DNA from: Ceratobasidium sp. AG-K
Lineage: Eukaryota > Basidiomycota > Agaricomycetes > Cantharellales > Ceratobasidiaceae
Direction of reading: 5' to 3'
NCBI GenBank assembly: GCA_037039685.1
Contig: JAWNGF010000008.1
Span: 1,178,001 to 1,242,000 of the forward strand
DNA length: 64,000 bases
Of this stretch, positions 48,767 through 59,753 are shown in pieces. How positions within the stretch are numbered: position 1 is the stretch's first letter; each line of letters starts with the position of its first letter. The notes beneath the pieces are model-generated. The model did not search any database and was not told where the DNA came from. It worked only from the letters and a program-made list of their open reading frames with translations. A program made the translations under genes and the position numbers.

Positions 48767-49501
48767 TTACGCCTCCTTGGCCTGATCATCCAAACTCGCC
48801 TGCAACCCCTCCAGAGTTCTCGACAACCTTCCACCTCTCGCCTGATCAAGCACCCCGGCAAGTTGGGCCGCGGGTGCACTCAACAGCCCAACAAGCTGGG
48901 CTCGAAGCGTATCTAACGATGGCAATGTCGACAAGTTTTGTACCCCTTCGAGCTGGAACACCCTTCCATCGACGTACGCTCCAAGGACTTGCATTTTCGG
49001 GATAGCGGTTCCTTGTTGGGATTTGGGTATTGCTCGTTCGATCGCTCGCAAGATGGATTTGAGTTGCGGCGGATCGAAGTTTGGAAACGCAAGGACTGCA
49101 GCCGGACCTTGGAGATTTGTGATGAGAGCAGCGGCGCGAGGCTCGGTAGAGTTGACTGCAGCGCCGAATATAGCGTGTCGAATCACGGAAAGTTTAGCGG
49201 GAGGCTGGTTGGGGGGTGCGCCTTTGCTCGGTTTGATCTTCGCAAGGTCCTTGCGGAGGGCTGTAAATTTGGCTACACTAAAGTTTTGATGGCCGAGGAT
49301 AAGGAAAAAGGGAGAGTTCCGGATGATGCTCGAGTATTCAGAGTGCAGGGCAGTTTTACGCGGAGTGTAGATTCGGTTTAGGTCCGCCGGAGGTGCAGGC
49401 GGCTTAGGAGGTTTGGCAGGTGCCAGGGGAATGGCCGACGCATATCCTCGTCGGGGAACTTTCGACAAGAGTTCCAAAGTTACCCTACTCGAGCTCGCCA
49501 T
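48767..49501 (-). CDS. Mitochondrial large ribosomal subunit protein uL10m
   Basis: Single exon, 244 aa. The N-terminus is mitochondrial-type (MASSSRVTLELLSKVPRRGYASA), followed by a proline-rich linker. The L10 fold starts with TPRKTALHSEY and includes SPFFLILGHQNFSVAKFTALRKDL and a Leu/Ala-rich C-terminal helix region. It is matched by overall pattern to the fungal mitochondrial L10 family, which anchors the stalk of the mitoribosome. A downstream reading frame, not a short motif, is the main evidence, so the family call is less firm than the coding call. Confidence 0.75.
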   Translation of the reverse strand: MASSSRVTLELLSKVPRRGYASAIPLAPAKPPKPPAPPADLNRIYTPRKTALHSEYSSIIRNSPFFLILGHQNFSVAKFTALRKDLAKIKPSKGAPPNQPPAKLSVIRHAIFGAAVNSTEPRAAALITNLQGPAAVLAFPNFDPPQLKSILRAIERAIPKSQQGTAIPKMQVLGAYVDGRVFQLEGVQNLSTLPSLDTLRAQLVGLLSAPAAQLAGVLDQARGGRLSRTLEGLQASLDDQAKEA

Positions 49502-49963
49502 GTTCTGCTTTGGATTTTATTAGCTGTATTGGACGATACACAAAGTTATAGCATGGTCGTACGTTCACACCCAATCGTGGACAAAGTCGAGATGAAGATC
49601 AAAAATGATCACGTGGAGTGAGATGATGTCAGCACTGAGGCCAACCCTCAAGCTATTTCCGGTAATCATACTTGCATGACGAGCCCATGAAGACAGCGCT
49701 CATATACCCATATGTGTGATCACTTGTACAATTTCAATCTCAAGACAACATATAGATTCCATAGCTTTTTATCCCTTTTACCGAAGAACCTACAAATCCA
49801 ATAACACCGAACCAAAATCGAAAGCATGTATCAGGACGTCCGCTCTGAAGCCGAGTCCACGAGATAAGAAAGTGAAGCATGGGGGGCAGAATTCAATGAA
49901 AAGTGTTTTTATAACTGTTTCCCAGTTGAACGAATTTATAAATCACAAGAGGACAGAAACCCC
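49502..49963. other. Intergenic, uL10m promoter and STE3-1 3' flank
   Basis: About 460 bp. The short plus-strand frame at 49716-49970 has no recognisable content and no CaaX end. Confidence 0.4.
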
Positions 49964-51413
49964 CTATTGACGCGTGTGCCCGTATGTCTGGTGACAGTCA
50001 GTAAACATATCAGTGAAAAAATACAGAACGTACCACATGCTGGATCTCGTGGAGAGATGGTAACGACGCTTGAGAGGGCGCATTGGCAGACGGTGGTGTA
50101 TACTTCGACTTTTCCACTTCGGCTGTTTCAATATCAGGTTCCATACCGGACGCCCCCTTCTCCGATTCGTCGGCCGAAATAGTGTCATGATCGCTTTAGA
50201 AGAGGCACAAATTAGTGTCCAAAGAGCTATAAGCTAGTATCCCAGTTACGCACGTTACGGGCAGCACGGGACCCTCCTTAGACTTGATGCGGAAGATATT
50301 CACTTTGGTCCATGCATACATCCTCTTGTACTCCGCATTTGCCTCTTCCCCGAGACCGAAAAAGAGGAAAAAGATGAAGGATGAAAGCGGGATCGTAAAA
50401 TACCAGAGAACCAATTGTTGTCTGTAGTCTTCCTTGGGGACCAGGATCTTGGGAACAACGGGGATGGACTGCCAGTCGGAGTGGACATACTCCCATGACG
50501 TCCAGGGAGCGAGCCCAAGTTGAATGTTCGCGACCAAGACATAAAGTGCCAGGCCTGTTGCGCATGTGATCATCACGACCGACAAGGTGATGAGGCGAAC
50601 CCAACGATTCCATGTGAAGCCGGAACGGGAAGCGCGTAGGATAATTTGGAATTGTTCACGACGGATGACAAACCAACGTAGCGCATTGGCTGCATAGAAG
50701 GCTTAAACAGAGCCCCTAATACATGTAGAGTAACACGCACCTGCGAACACGGACCCTACCAAAGCAAATGCGAGTGGAGGAATCGAGACAATGAATAAGG
50801 AGGCGATGGATGAGTAAGTAGACTATCGTGTCAAACTAAATATGAGCGAGCGGTCGAATGAGAGCATACACTCGTACCGGCAGGCACCCATATTCCTCCA
50901 CGATGACATAACGTTGCGCTTGGACGACGTAGTCTGCATCTCTGGGGTCAGTAACTACCCGATGGCATACGAAAAAGCAACATACGTAAGGCCATGTCGA
51001 TGAGAGGGAACCCTGCACACATTCCAATCTCGAGTAGCATTCGTCTACGCTTGACCTTTGCAGTAGCGACCACATAGGATGGGGAAGCCACTCGCGAAAG
51101 CTGGATGCAGATGCATAGAATTGAAGACAAGAGACCGACGTTGGCGCCAATCTCGATTTTGGTAGCTGTATGCGAGTCAATAATGTGATCATAGTAACAG
51201 CCTAACCTACTTACTGATATCGCACCAGACCTGATACCGTACAATGACGTTATCTCCCCAAACGATGCTATTGATTCCGCGGGTGAGGTTGCATAAAAAG
51301 AGCCAAGTGATCACCGAGATGATAGCGACGTTGCGCGTCTGCCAGTGCCATGGCAGGGGGATGAGAACGGCCACGGCGCCGATGAAGCTAATGACGGGGA
51401 AGTCGAGTCTCAT
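49964..51413 (-). CDS. STE3-type mating pheromone receptor, copy 1
   Basis: A GPCR with seven predicted membrane helices, starting MRLDFPVISFIGAVAVL. Helix 2 is followed by LTRGINSIVWGDNVIVRYQVWCDI, then IGANVGLLSSILCICIQLSRV. Intracellular loop 2 is KVKRRRMLLEIGMC, and the helix 4/5 loop is ALHYVVQAQRYVIVEEYGC after splicing (acceptor just before ACTACG). Further marks are ALRWFVIRREQF and the basic RSKEGPVLPV-type tail start. The final exons give a Ser/Glu-rich cytosolic tail ending HTRQ. This is the a-factor-type receptor family of basidiomycete B (P/R) mating loci; it senses farnesylated peptide pheromone and signals through a heterotrimeric G protein. A TATA-like TATATCAA lies about 45 nt upstream. 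Confidence 0.88.
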
Positions 51414-52189
51414 GGTGTGGGGATGAGAGAAATCAAGTGCACTCGATGAGGGGGTTGATATACTAGTTGAATGAACAAATTCAGGAACAAAGACAATTGA
51501 TAACCTAGGTTTGATGCAGTTGGATGATCTACAAATCCACTTTTAGATGATAGAAGGCGCGATGTGGAGCTTTGTTTGTGCCTGTTAGCAGAGCTTCCCC
51601 ATATGTCTTTGCCGTTCGATGGAATCTGATGCGGGTGGCAAACTATTTCTCCCAAACGCAGTATCTTTGTTGCCCTGCTGCTTACAATCGTCACCTTCGT
51701 TTATATAACCAAGCCAACACATAGAATGTAACCGGCTGATACCTCAAGCCTTAGAATATAATTCGTTAATCTACCAGCCTTCCTCGATCCGGTTGTATAG
51801 TCAACTGACCCTCGAATTTCCTCTATCCGGAGCCGCCCAGTATTTCGATCGGGCTCTTAGTTCCACAGCATCTCACGATCGGGCTACTGATCCCAACCGC
51901 GTGACATGCCCCTCCCCCAAGCTGTACTTAATTAGAAATTTTCTCGATCATGTACTATTTTGCAATTGCGGTCCTCTTCGAATCCGAACCTGTTCAATCT
52001 TGGGATTAGTATTATTTCCCTCAAAGGATGCTGTTTGTGCCATATCTTCACATTTTACTGGCTTCCCAGACTTGAGAACTGAGCACTTTAGGTGTGTTGC
52101 ATACTCTGGTGTATTAGTGATCGGATTCCGTATGCCATGAGTTGGGGCACTTGTACCTCCTGAGCTATCCTTCATGGTACTTATGTATT
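51414..52189. other. STE3-1 upstream region
   Basis: Contains a TATA-like element near 51456-51463 and three ACAAAG cores (51487-51492 plus; 51570-51575 and 51665-51670 minus). A segment from about 51512 to 51690 resembles 58410-58590. Open frames on both strands (51793-52140 plus, 51948-52331 minus) are unrecognised. Confidence 0.4.
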
Positions 52190-52625
52190 GACTTGGCGCA
52201 TTTAACCTCTCAGAATGGTCCATAAGACTTATTTCGGAGAATATTCCGCCAAAGATACTAAGGATTCTTGATGCATCCGAAACCGGTGACTGGAATACAT
52301 TGGTAAGATACCATGTGGAAACCAAAGCCAACCCGCAATAGGCTTTCTACTCACACTTTACAAGTTTGAAAACGAACGCGGCGTATACCACACTAGTATT
52401 TGGCTATTCCAAAAGGGCCCTGACATTGGCTCTTGGGTATATCTAGGGAAGGGTAGGAGGACTGTCACGTAGCCCAAATTATTACTCGGGTCGTTGAGCA
52501 AGCGAAAGTATCATACGGGAAGGCATCCAATGTCTTCAAAGAGAACAAATCGGGAGACCTGGACTACGTAGTCTGTATTTACTCAGTGAGGACAAGTACG
52601 CTGGTATCTGGAGTGGTGTTTAACT
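52190..52625 (+). pseudogene. Uncharacterised coding relic
   Basis: Three blocks read like one protein. The first is NLSEWSIRLISENIPPKILRI ending GDWNTL. After a plausible intron (GTAAGA...TTACAAG) comes FENERGVYHTSIWLFQ leading to GSWVYLGKG. After a frame change near 52455 comes VAQIITRVVEQAKVSYG leading to SGDLDYVVCIYSV and a TAA at 52619-52625. No ATG in frame was found; a stop precedes the first block. I do not recognise the family. Residue composition and consistent hydrophobic spacing make chance less likely than decay. Confidence 0.35.
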
Positions 52626-54046
52626 AATCCGAACAATCGACAAAACCCGCGCTGATCGAAGATTTCCTACCAGGTGTTTTTACTGCCCTAAGCAAACCTC
52701 TATGGGCTACTCTTAGATCCTGGAAATCTGATGCAGAGAAATAGCTAACCTTTTACGTAGAGACTCATTGTAGTTGTCACCTCCCGAGATGCCCTTTTGT
52801 AGCAAAGATATGGTGGGAGTCTGAAGACTCAGCTAGGATGAATGATGCCACACCTCTTCCAACTCCCTCGCTGGAACTCTATCGTACACTGTGCATCTAA
52901 TCAGTCTGCATTATAATGCACGTAAGGCCTCACCGCGGCATGCGGGGAGGATATCCGCCTGCTCTGCCGCATAAGCGCCCGCGCGGTCACATTATCTCAG
53001 GCCAGTGGATCCAATTTATTATCTGAGGCTCTTCTGATGCCGGCGTCTCCAAATATTGCTACGTTCGTTGCGCCTCCCATATAATATATACATTGTCTTT
53101 TATAAACACCTTACATCCGCAACTGCTCAAATCACCTTTATGACTTACATCCACTATCACCAATATATACCTAGATCCTCATAAGCTGAGTTCTCAAGAT
53201 GCTTGAACCCACGATACGACCACACCGGACTTAGATTTGTGCCGGACCCTCGGACCCATCTCGGCTGGTGCTTAGGCGGTACCCGAAAATGTTGTCAGTC
53301 CCGCAAACGAATGTTTCCTAGCTGCGTTCTTGTCGGGGCCGACTTGTTTGACACCAAGACGATCATTGCATCTCGATCAACTGAGGGATTGGTTTGAACC
53401 CTTATGAGGTACTAGGCTTCTCTGGGATATGTATTGCTGGGTCCTTGCTTGGCATCGCTTGTTCGGAGGAAGTTGGAAAATACATACTGGTCAGCCCATT
53501 AGTTAAATGGATGACTGGGTGACTGGAGTCGGCACACGTTCGGCGTATCCACTGGCTGGTTCTGCATCTTTTCTCTTTCTGGGAACCTTCCGGATGAACA
53601 GTAGCCCTTGGCACATGTCAGGCAAACCGTTCTCTGGGATGATGCGGTTGTGGGCGAGGAGGCAGGCTAGGCTACATCAGAGAAATACGCTTCGGCTCGG
53701 CTTGTGACCGTCGGTTCTTTTCAGGGCGGGATCAAACTCAATTTGAATCCCGTTCGACTACCAAAGCTTAAGCTTATTATAAAGTGTGAGTTAGTTACTG
53801 AACGGAGCCATATTTACATCACTGTGGGTTCAAAATTTACGGAATTCATAACGAGTTGTCATTCAATTGTTCCTCGCTCGCATGGCTGGAGAACATCAAT
53901 GAATTTCCCTGAGGCGATCCTCAGCGCCCAAGGTTCGGGCATAATAACCGAAGATTCCTCAGATATGTTATCCACGAGGTCAGCAAAAGGTAGATCATTA
54001 TCGTAGCTGGATTAATGGGGTACACATGATCGACCATTCCATCGCA
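52626..54046. other. Intergenic, no gene recognised
   Basis: About 1.4 kb with AT-rich TATA-like runs around 53080-53110 (ATATAATATATA). I found no convincing frame after them. Two plus-strand frames (53507-53707, 53704-54006) are unrecognised. Confidence 0.4.
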
Positions 54047-55740
54047 TTACGCCTCGCTCTTGAACGGCACAAAACACTCCGCCAAAGTTCGCACGGCTCC
54101 TTCAGCATCATGCAAAATAAAGTGTCCCTGGAGCGCAGCCATGCTCGCTCTCCTCCCATTGGCAATCTCCAGAATCGCAATTCTTTTTACTTTTTCCGCC
54201 AATTCCTGTATCTCTGTGGCGGGTGGCTCGGACTGACGCTCGGGATCGACTTCCTCCTCCCGTCCCTTGCCGTAAAATCGAGCGAACAATAAGGCCGCTT
54301 GCTCGGGTTGCGCGTCATCTAGTATTTGAATGAGATCGACCCGACCGGGCCGAACAAGTGCTGGGTCAAGTCGGGAGAGATGGTTTGTAGTCATAAATAC
54401 GATGCGTTCCTCCCCTGACGCGACGCCGTCAAGTGCGTTGAGTAATCCAGAGAACGTAACCCCAGATTGATATCTGCCAGCAAAGTTAGGTAGGCGAAGC
54501 AGGAAAGGGAGATACGTACCCATCCTCACTAGTTTGAACTCTGCGATTGAAGGCAGCGTCGATATCTTCAAGCAGCACAAAGCTCCGTTCGGGGACGTGT
54601 GCAAGTAAGTAGTTGAGTCTATCGTCTGTTAGTCCTCGTTCGGAGATGTTGAGAACGCAAATGTTGTATCCAAGCGAGCCGGCTAGTGCTTGGATGAAAC
54701 TGGACTTTCCGCTACCGGGCGGACCGTGAAGCAAATAACCACGCCTGTATGGAATACCTTCCGCCGTATTAGGATCATACATCCTTATGGATAGCCAATA
54801 CTCACCCCTCTCCGCGTACCACTTTCCGCGTTGCATAAACGCCCGCACGTCCTGTTCTACCCGCTCGGCAACGCCATCCGCCAACACGACACTCCCCAAC
54901 TCCCGCTTCCTCCTCGGTTGGCCAAACTGAGTCCATTCAATCCCACGTGCGATGTAAACTACAGTTCGTCCTTCGTTTCCTTGCAAAGCCAAGTCGCGCG
55001 CCTCGGCCAGGAGAGTAGAAAACAATTCCCGGTCCCGTGCCAGAGTAGTAAGGGTAACGGTTTCCCAAGGCACACCCGAGTTGAGATCGAGCAGCTTGCC
55101 TTCACGTTCACGTTTCACCTGTGGACGAATATTCATGTGAAATGCAGACAACAGGTTGCGCACTAACCTGAATCCAAGCACCCCGGTATCTAAACCAATG
55201 TGTTCCCGGAGCCGGGACGAGGCTGAACAGTACATCCGAAGCCCCGTTCGAGTGTGTCGTTTTGGTCGTCTCGACGGCAAGTTGGTGGCTGTGAATCCTG
55301 ATTCCGCCCGTCTGAGCGCGCGTTTTCGCCTGGTGAGCCATCCATTCCAGGAACCATGCGTGTGAATGGTCTCGGATGGGTATTTCCAAGGAGACGAGTA
55401 GCCGCCGTTGGGCGAGAGTAGAGAGAAGAGTGGCGCTCCGTCGGAGAACCGTCAGGCCAACTCCTACTCCCTACAGGGTCTTCAGTATTATTCTTTTTGT
55501 CATAAGACAGGCGAACCATTAGACCAAAGCCAGCCGAGAAATAAGGACTACAAATATAACCGAAAATTAACGATCAGGACAAAGTTGACTAAGGCACAAG
55601 TCTGCTTACTTTCCATCACCGAGTTGCTTGATGAGACCTGCGATACCACCTTGGCTGGGTGCAGTCCCAGCAGCGGTTGTAACTATCTCATTCTGTGCTG
55701 GCAGCGTTGAAGGCAAGTCTGATGGGTCAGGGAGAGCCAT
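54047..55740 (-). CDS. BCS1-like mitochondrial AAA ATPase
   Basis: I trace six exons from ATG 55740 ([18 protein letters not shown]). The N-terminal part contains [31 protein letters not shown], the single membrane segment of the BCS1 family. The BCS1-specific domain follows ([20 protein letters not shown] ... FVKREREG-type strand). The AAA core has Walker [10 protein letters not shown], Walker [12 protein letters not shown], sensor [19 protein letters not shown] and an arginine finger. The C-terminal helical domain ends [13 protein letters not shown]1 translocates folded Rieske protein across the inner membrane for complex III; fungi carry several paralogues, so this one's client is not certain. 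The intron before [12 protein letters not shown] ends in AAG. Confidence 0.87.
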
Positions 55741-55974
55741 CACGTGACTCAAACTGCATCCGTTTCGGACTCGAATCATATGAACGGAAGCAATTGACCA
55801 ATCCCATTCGGTTTTCTCGCCTTCTGAATCTTGCTCGCCTGTACTTGAGCAGCGTCAAGACCTAATGACCCTCTGTGCTACCCCGTGGAGTGACCTAAGC
55901 GATGGGATGTATTCTGCCGGCATCAATCCCTTAACGGTCCAAAGGGACGTGGCCACCTTGTGCTTCCCCAAACT
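55741..55974. other. Divergent promoter, BCS1-like / P450
   Basis: About 230 bp between divergent start codons; the P450 TATA element lies at its right end. Confidence 0.4.
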
Positions 55975-55981
55975 TATAAAA
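55975..55981 (+). promoter_or_regulatory. TATA box of the P450 gene
   Basis: TATAAAA lies 40 nt before the ATG at 56021. Confidence 0.5.
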
Positions 55982-56020
55982 CCTGATTGGTCTTGAGTCC
56001 TGTGAAACTTGCGCTCCGCC

Positions 56021-58128
56021 ATGCCTTCGTACCTATCCGTTGTCGATATCGTGGTCTTCCTTGCTGGCCTCGGTATAGTGGTGGTACGTCGCCGGGCCAA
56101 CGCTCAAAAGTTACCGCTGCCTCCTAGTCCACCCCAACATTTTTTGCTTGGCAACCTTAGAGACTTTCCTAAAGAACGCGAATGGCTCGGATACGCAAAG
56201 ATTAGTCAAGACTGCAACAGTATGTTCATTTAAGATTAGTGTATTATGAGTTTCATACCTGGCGTAGGCGACATCGTGTCCCTTTCTGCCCTCGGCAAAA
56301 CTATTATCATCCTCAACTCGTACCGTACAGTCTCGGACCTCTTGGACAAACGCGCCACCTTCGCTGACAGGCCCTGGATCCCGATGATTAGCGATGCCTC
56401 ACTGTACGATTTCCCCGTTATAGTTGCGACTCATTCCACTCACTTTTGTCAATCAGGATGAATCTTGGCAGAATTATCACGTTTTCGAGCTACGGGCCCC
56501 GTTGGAGACAATTACGCAAGACAGTTCACCTTGACATGCAAGAATCAGTCGCATCCAAGTATTGGCCGTCGCAACAGACTGAGGCGCGAAGGTTGGTGGC
56601 GAGGTTGTTTGAGCATGGAGACGAGTCTTTGTTGAAGGATGTGCAGCAGTGAGTCTGGCTTTTTATATTGAGTGTCGGACTAAGCGTTTAAGATAGTTGG
56701 GGAGCTGGGTTTATCCTTTCGGGAACGTATGGATATAACTTGCCGCCCGGCGAATCAACAGATCCTCTGCTTGGACACATGCAAGAGCTAGTTGATATGG
56801 TCCCTAGAGGCGCGTCGTCGTCCAAGTTTTTGGTCAACCTATTTCCTTGGCTGAAGTACCTTCCCGAATGGATGCCCGGGGGATCATTCAAAACTTTTGC
56901 CCGAAGGGCTCGAGAGTTACAAAAGTTGACTTTGGACGATACCTTCGATTGGGTAAAGAAGGAGATGGTGAGTAGCGCTAATTTTTGATTGTTCAAACTA
57001 TGATATTGACATGACAAGGCAAATGGAACTGCTCAACCATCCTATGTCTCGCGAATGCTTTCTGAAATTGACGTCCAAGACAAGGAGGACTTGACTGCTG
57101 CCAATGTCAAGGACTCCCTGTACTACGAGGAGCTTGTTCGGTTGAATGCGGGGACAATGTTTGGGGGTGAGTCCCATCTGCTTGACTCGAAGTGCGTTTG
57201 GAACCTGATTTGTATTTTTAGCTGGATACGATACGGTACGTCACTTGACCATCGCTTTGCTTCCAAACTCACAATCGACGAACGAATTCAGACTGTATCG
57301 GCCCTTCTCTCGTTTTTCACTGTCATGCAACTCTTCCCACAAGTTCAATCTCGAGCCCGGGATGAGGTCCTTCGCACACTCGATCCCGATACCAACCTAC
57401 CGAATCCAGCAGACGTTGTCAAAATCCCATATCTCCAAAACGTGCTCAGCGAAATACTTAGGTGGATCCCCACCCTACCGTTAGGTGCGTACTCATCTCC
57501 TCACTCGTCAAGCCGGCTTATTTATGTACACTTTTGAAGGCATCCCTCACACTTCTATGGAAGAGGATGAATATAGAGGCTATAGAATACCCGCCCGTAG
57601 CGTCATGTGAGCTCGTACGCTGCTGTGGCTACTCGAAGCTTATATCCCAGCGTAGCGTTCCCAACATGTGGGCCGTATCCCGCGACGAAAATATCTACCC
57701 AGATCCAGAAACATTCAACCCGGATCGGTTCCTTGATCCTAACGTTCCGCGCGAGACTCCTTTTGGGTTCGGACGAAGGTACGCATACATTCCCAGCAAG
57801 GATGTTCCTACCGGCTGACAGCCTCAACCTCTCGCACTCGACTATGATAGGCGATGTCCTGGAATGCACGTAGCCAACTCCAACTTGCTCATTGCGTTCG
57901 CATACATTCTCACCGCATTTGAGATTACCAAGGCCATAGACGAGGATGGAAGTGTAATAGAACCGAGTGTGGTTATGCGGAAAGACGCGAACAGGTGCGT
58001 GTGTTGAATCCGGCTTACATGTGTTAAAAAGTGACTGAAGCCAAATTGGACACAGCCGGCCAGCAACGTTGAGGTGTGGGTTGAATGCGAGGAATCCTCG
58101 TTTATTAGCCGAATTGAAAGACGAATAA
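56021..58128 (+). CDS. Cytochrome P450 monooxygenase
   Basis: I trace ten exons with GT donors. The N-terminal membrane anchor (VVDIVVFLAGLGIVVV) is followed by the basic and proline-rich hinge LPLPPSPPQ. Family landmarks: FSSYGPRWRQLRK (helix C, W/R haem contacts), AGYDTT (oxygen-binding helix I), SEILRW (E-x-x-R), PETFNPDRFLD (PERF-like), and the haem loop FGFGRRRCPG with the thiolate Cys after an intron. The last exon gives RPATLRCGLNARNPRLLAELKDE. The style fits the large CYP families of Agaricomycetes (CYP64/CYP5144-like) that oxidise xenobiotics or secondary metabolites; the substrate is unknown. No disruption was found once all introns are removed. Confidence 0.9.
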
Positions 58129-59289
58129 TCCCCTGTAGAAGAGAACGCAACCCAGTGATTTTTATGACAGGTTGCAAGTACTTTATACTGAGTCAAATTT
58201 GAGGGATTGTCCAATTACCTGGTTAGAATCGTCGTGGGCCCACCTCTACTACCGCCTAATGTCATCTACCTATTTTATGGCATATTGAAGAGAGGATGCG
58301 AGCCAGTTTGATTTTCCCGGGCCCCAGTTTAACACTATTTTTGGTTATAAAAGCAAGGACTAGTCTGAGGTGAAGCGCCAAAACAAAATGCAAGTGATAC
58401 TTGGGTTCGATGTGCAGTGGGTTGATGATCTGCGGATCCATTGCCCAATGATAGTTATCAAATGGGACACACACTATTGTGAGAAGTTCCAACGTGTTAT
58501 CCCATCTCAGGTTGATAGAGTCTGATGCGGGTGGCAACTTTTTACTTCATCCTGGTTGTAAGGTTCGTTGCCCCTGCGCCTATTGTTGGAGTCTTCGCAT
58601 CTTAGAAATTTCAACTTCGATAGCCTTCTTTTATTTGGCTTCGTTGCCTGCTTGCCACTGATTTACATACGAGGACATGCGTGCTTGCGAATATCGAAGT
58701 GTTGAAATTCGAGTCTGTGGGATTTAAGTTGGGCTTCTTTGTCTCCTATGGTAACGAGGCTCATATAACAATTGTCCACGGTTCTCCTACTGACAAGAAA
58801 ATCCCACATCTGAACGAGAGTAAATAGACGTGCCCATTCCTGGATTGAGGAAGCACACTTCAGGGGTACGACCCCCCCTTGGGCTTCTTTATTGCTAGTC
58901 AACGAATGACGAAAGGCAGGAGAGTGGTGCGTTGTGCAGTTTCTCAACCGCGGACTCTGCAGCCCCTGATTGCTAATTTGCGACCAACTGCGGTCATAGT
59001 GGCATTAGAGCGCAAAATTCCCGTCCCGAATGCATATATTACTTGTGTTTGTCTTCGTGGTAGTCAGCGACGATCACAAGCCTAAATTGTGACGCTCGGG
59101 AAAATACAAATATAGCACTCAAAATAGGTGGGGATCCCCGGGGAGGGGGCGGGAGGATTTGGTAAGTCACGTCGGTCAACTCGATGATTGTAGCTGGGTT
59201 CTAGAATTTCCTAGCGTTCCTGACATTCGAGGAAGTCATACGTGGGTGGCAAAAGGTCTCAAGCAAATCCGTCGGTTCTCTTTTGGGCT
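58129..59289. other. Intergenic with an STE3-1-upstream-like segment
   Basis: About 1.2 kb. The part from about 58410 to 58590 resembles the STE3-1 upstream region. No receptor-coding sequence follows it on the minus strand. Other frames are unrecognised. Confidence 0.4.
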
Positions 59290-59412
59290 CGTGAGCGCCA
59301 ATTTGCTTGTGCGTGCTCGCTTGGGTATAAGAGCACCAATTGCACAGCCACTCGGGTGCTCCTGAGTGCTCCTTTACCCAAGCGAGCACGTATGAGCAAA
59401 CCGGCGCTCGTT
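59290..59412. repeat. Long imperfect inverted repeat (foldback)
   Basis: A perfect 16-bp arm CGTGCTCGCTTGGGTA (59312-59327) is matched in reverse complement at 59375-59390. Imperfect pairing extends inward (GGGTATAAGAGCACC with AGTGCTCCTTTACCC). It also extends outward (GAGCGCCAATTTGCT with GAGCAAACCGGCGCTC), so arms of about 48 bp enclose a loop of about 28 nt. No coding content. A foldback or MITE-like element is possible. Confidence 0.65.
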
Positions 59413-59753
59413 AGCGTCAGAGGTTTTTGGTGACGCGTAGTGCAACTTGAAGTTGTATGATTCCTCAAAGATGAGTACTAGTGCAAGCAATGGACGTTGT
59501 TTACCTTTGAGGAAGCTAGTAGTTTTTTTCTGATTTTGGTAGTCTTCGAATTAACGTTGAGGATTGAGAAAAATAGTCTCGGAACAGGCACAGAATTGTT
59601 TCTCAACCTGGATGCGCCACGAGCGCATTGAATTTGTAAATGATAATGTAAGGTTGTAGGTTGTTTACGAATTGGGCGTGTGTCACGCAATGATTCATAG
59701 CTTTGGGCTCGTCCAGACCGGCTTTCGCTTCTACTCGCCTGGTAAGAATCAAA

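Noticed and set aside
51948..52331. Minus-strand frame of 127 codons upstream of STE3-1
   Set aside because: No recognisable content, and the overlapping plus-strand frame reads more like protein.
53080..53200. A gene starting after the ATATAATATATA run, at the ATG near 53140
   Set aside because: The frame closes after about 14 codons and no splice gives a longer product.
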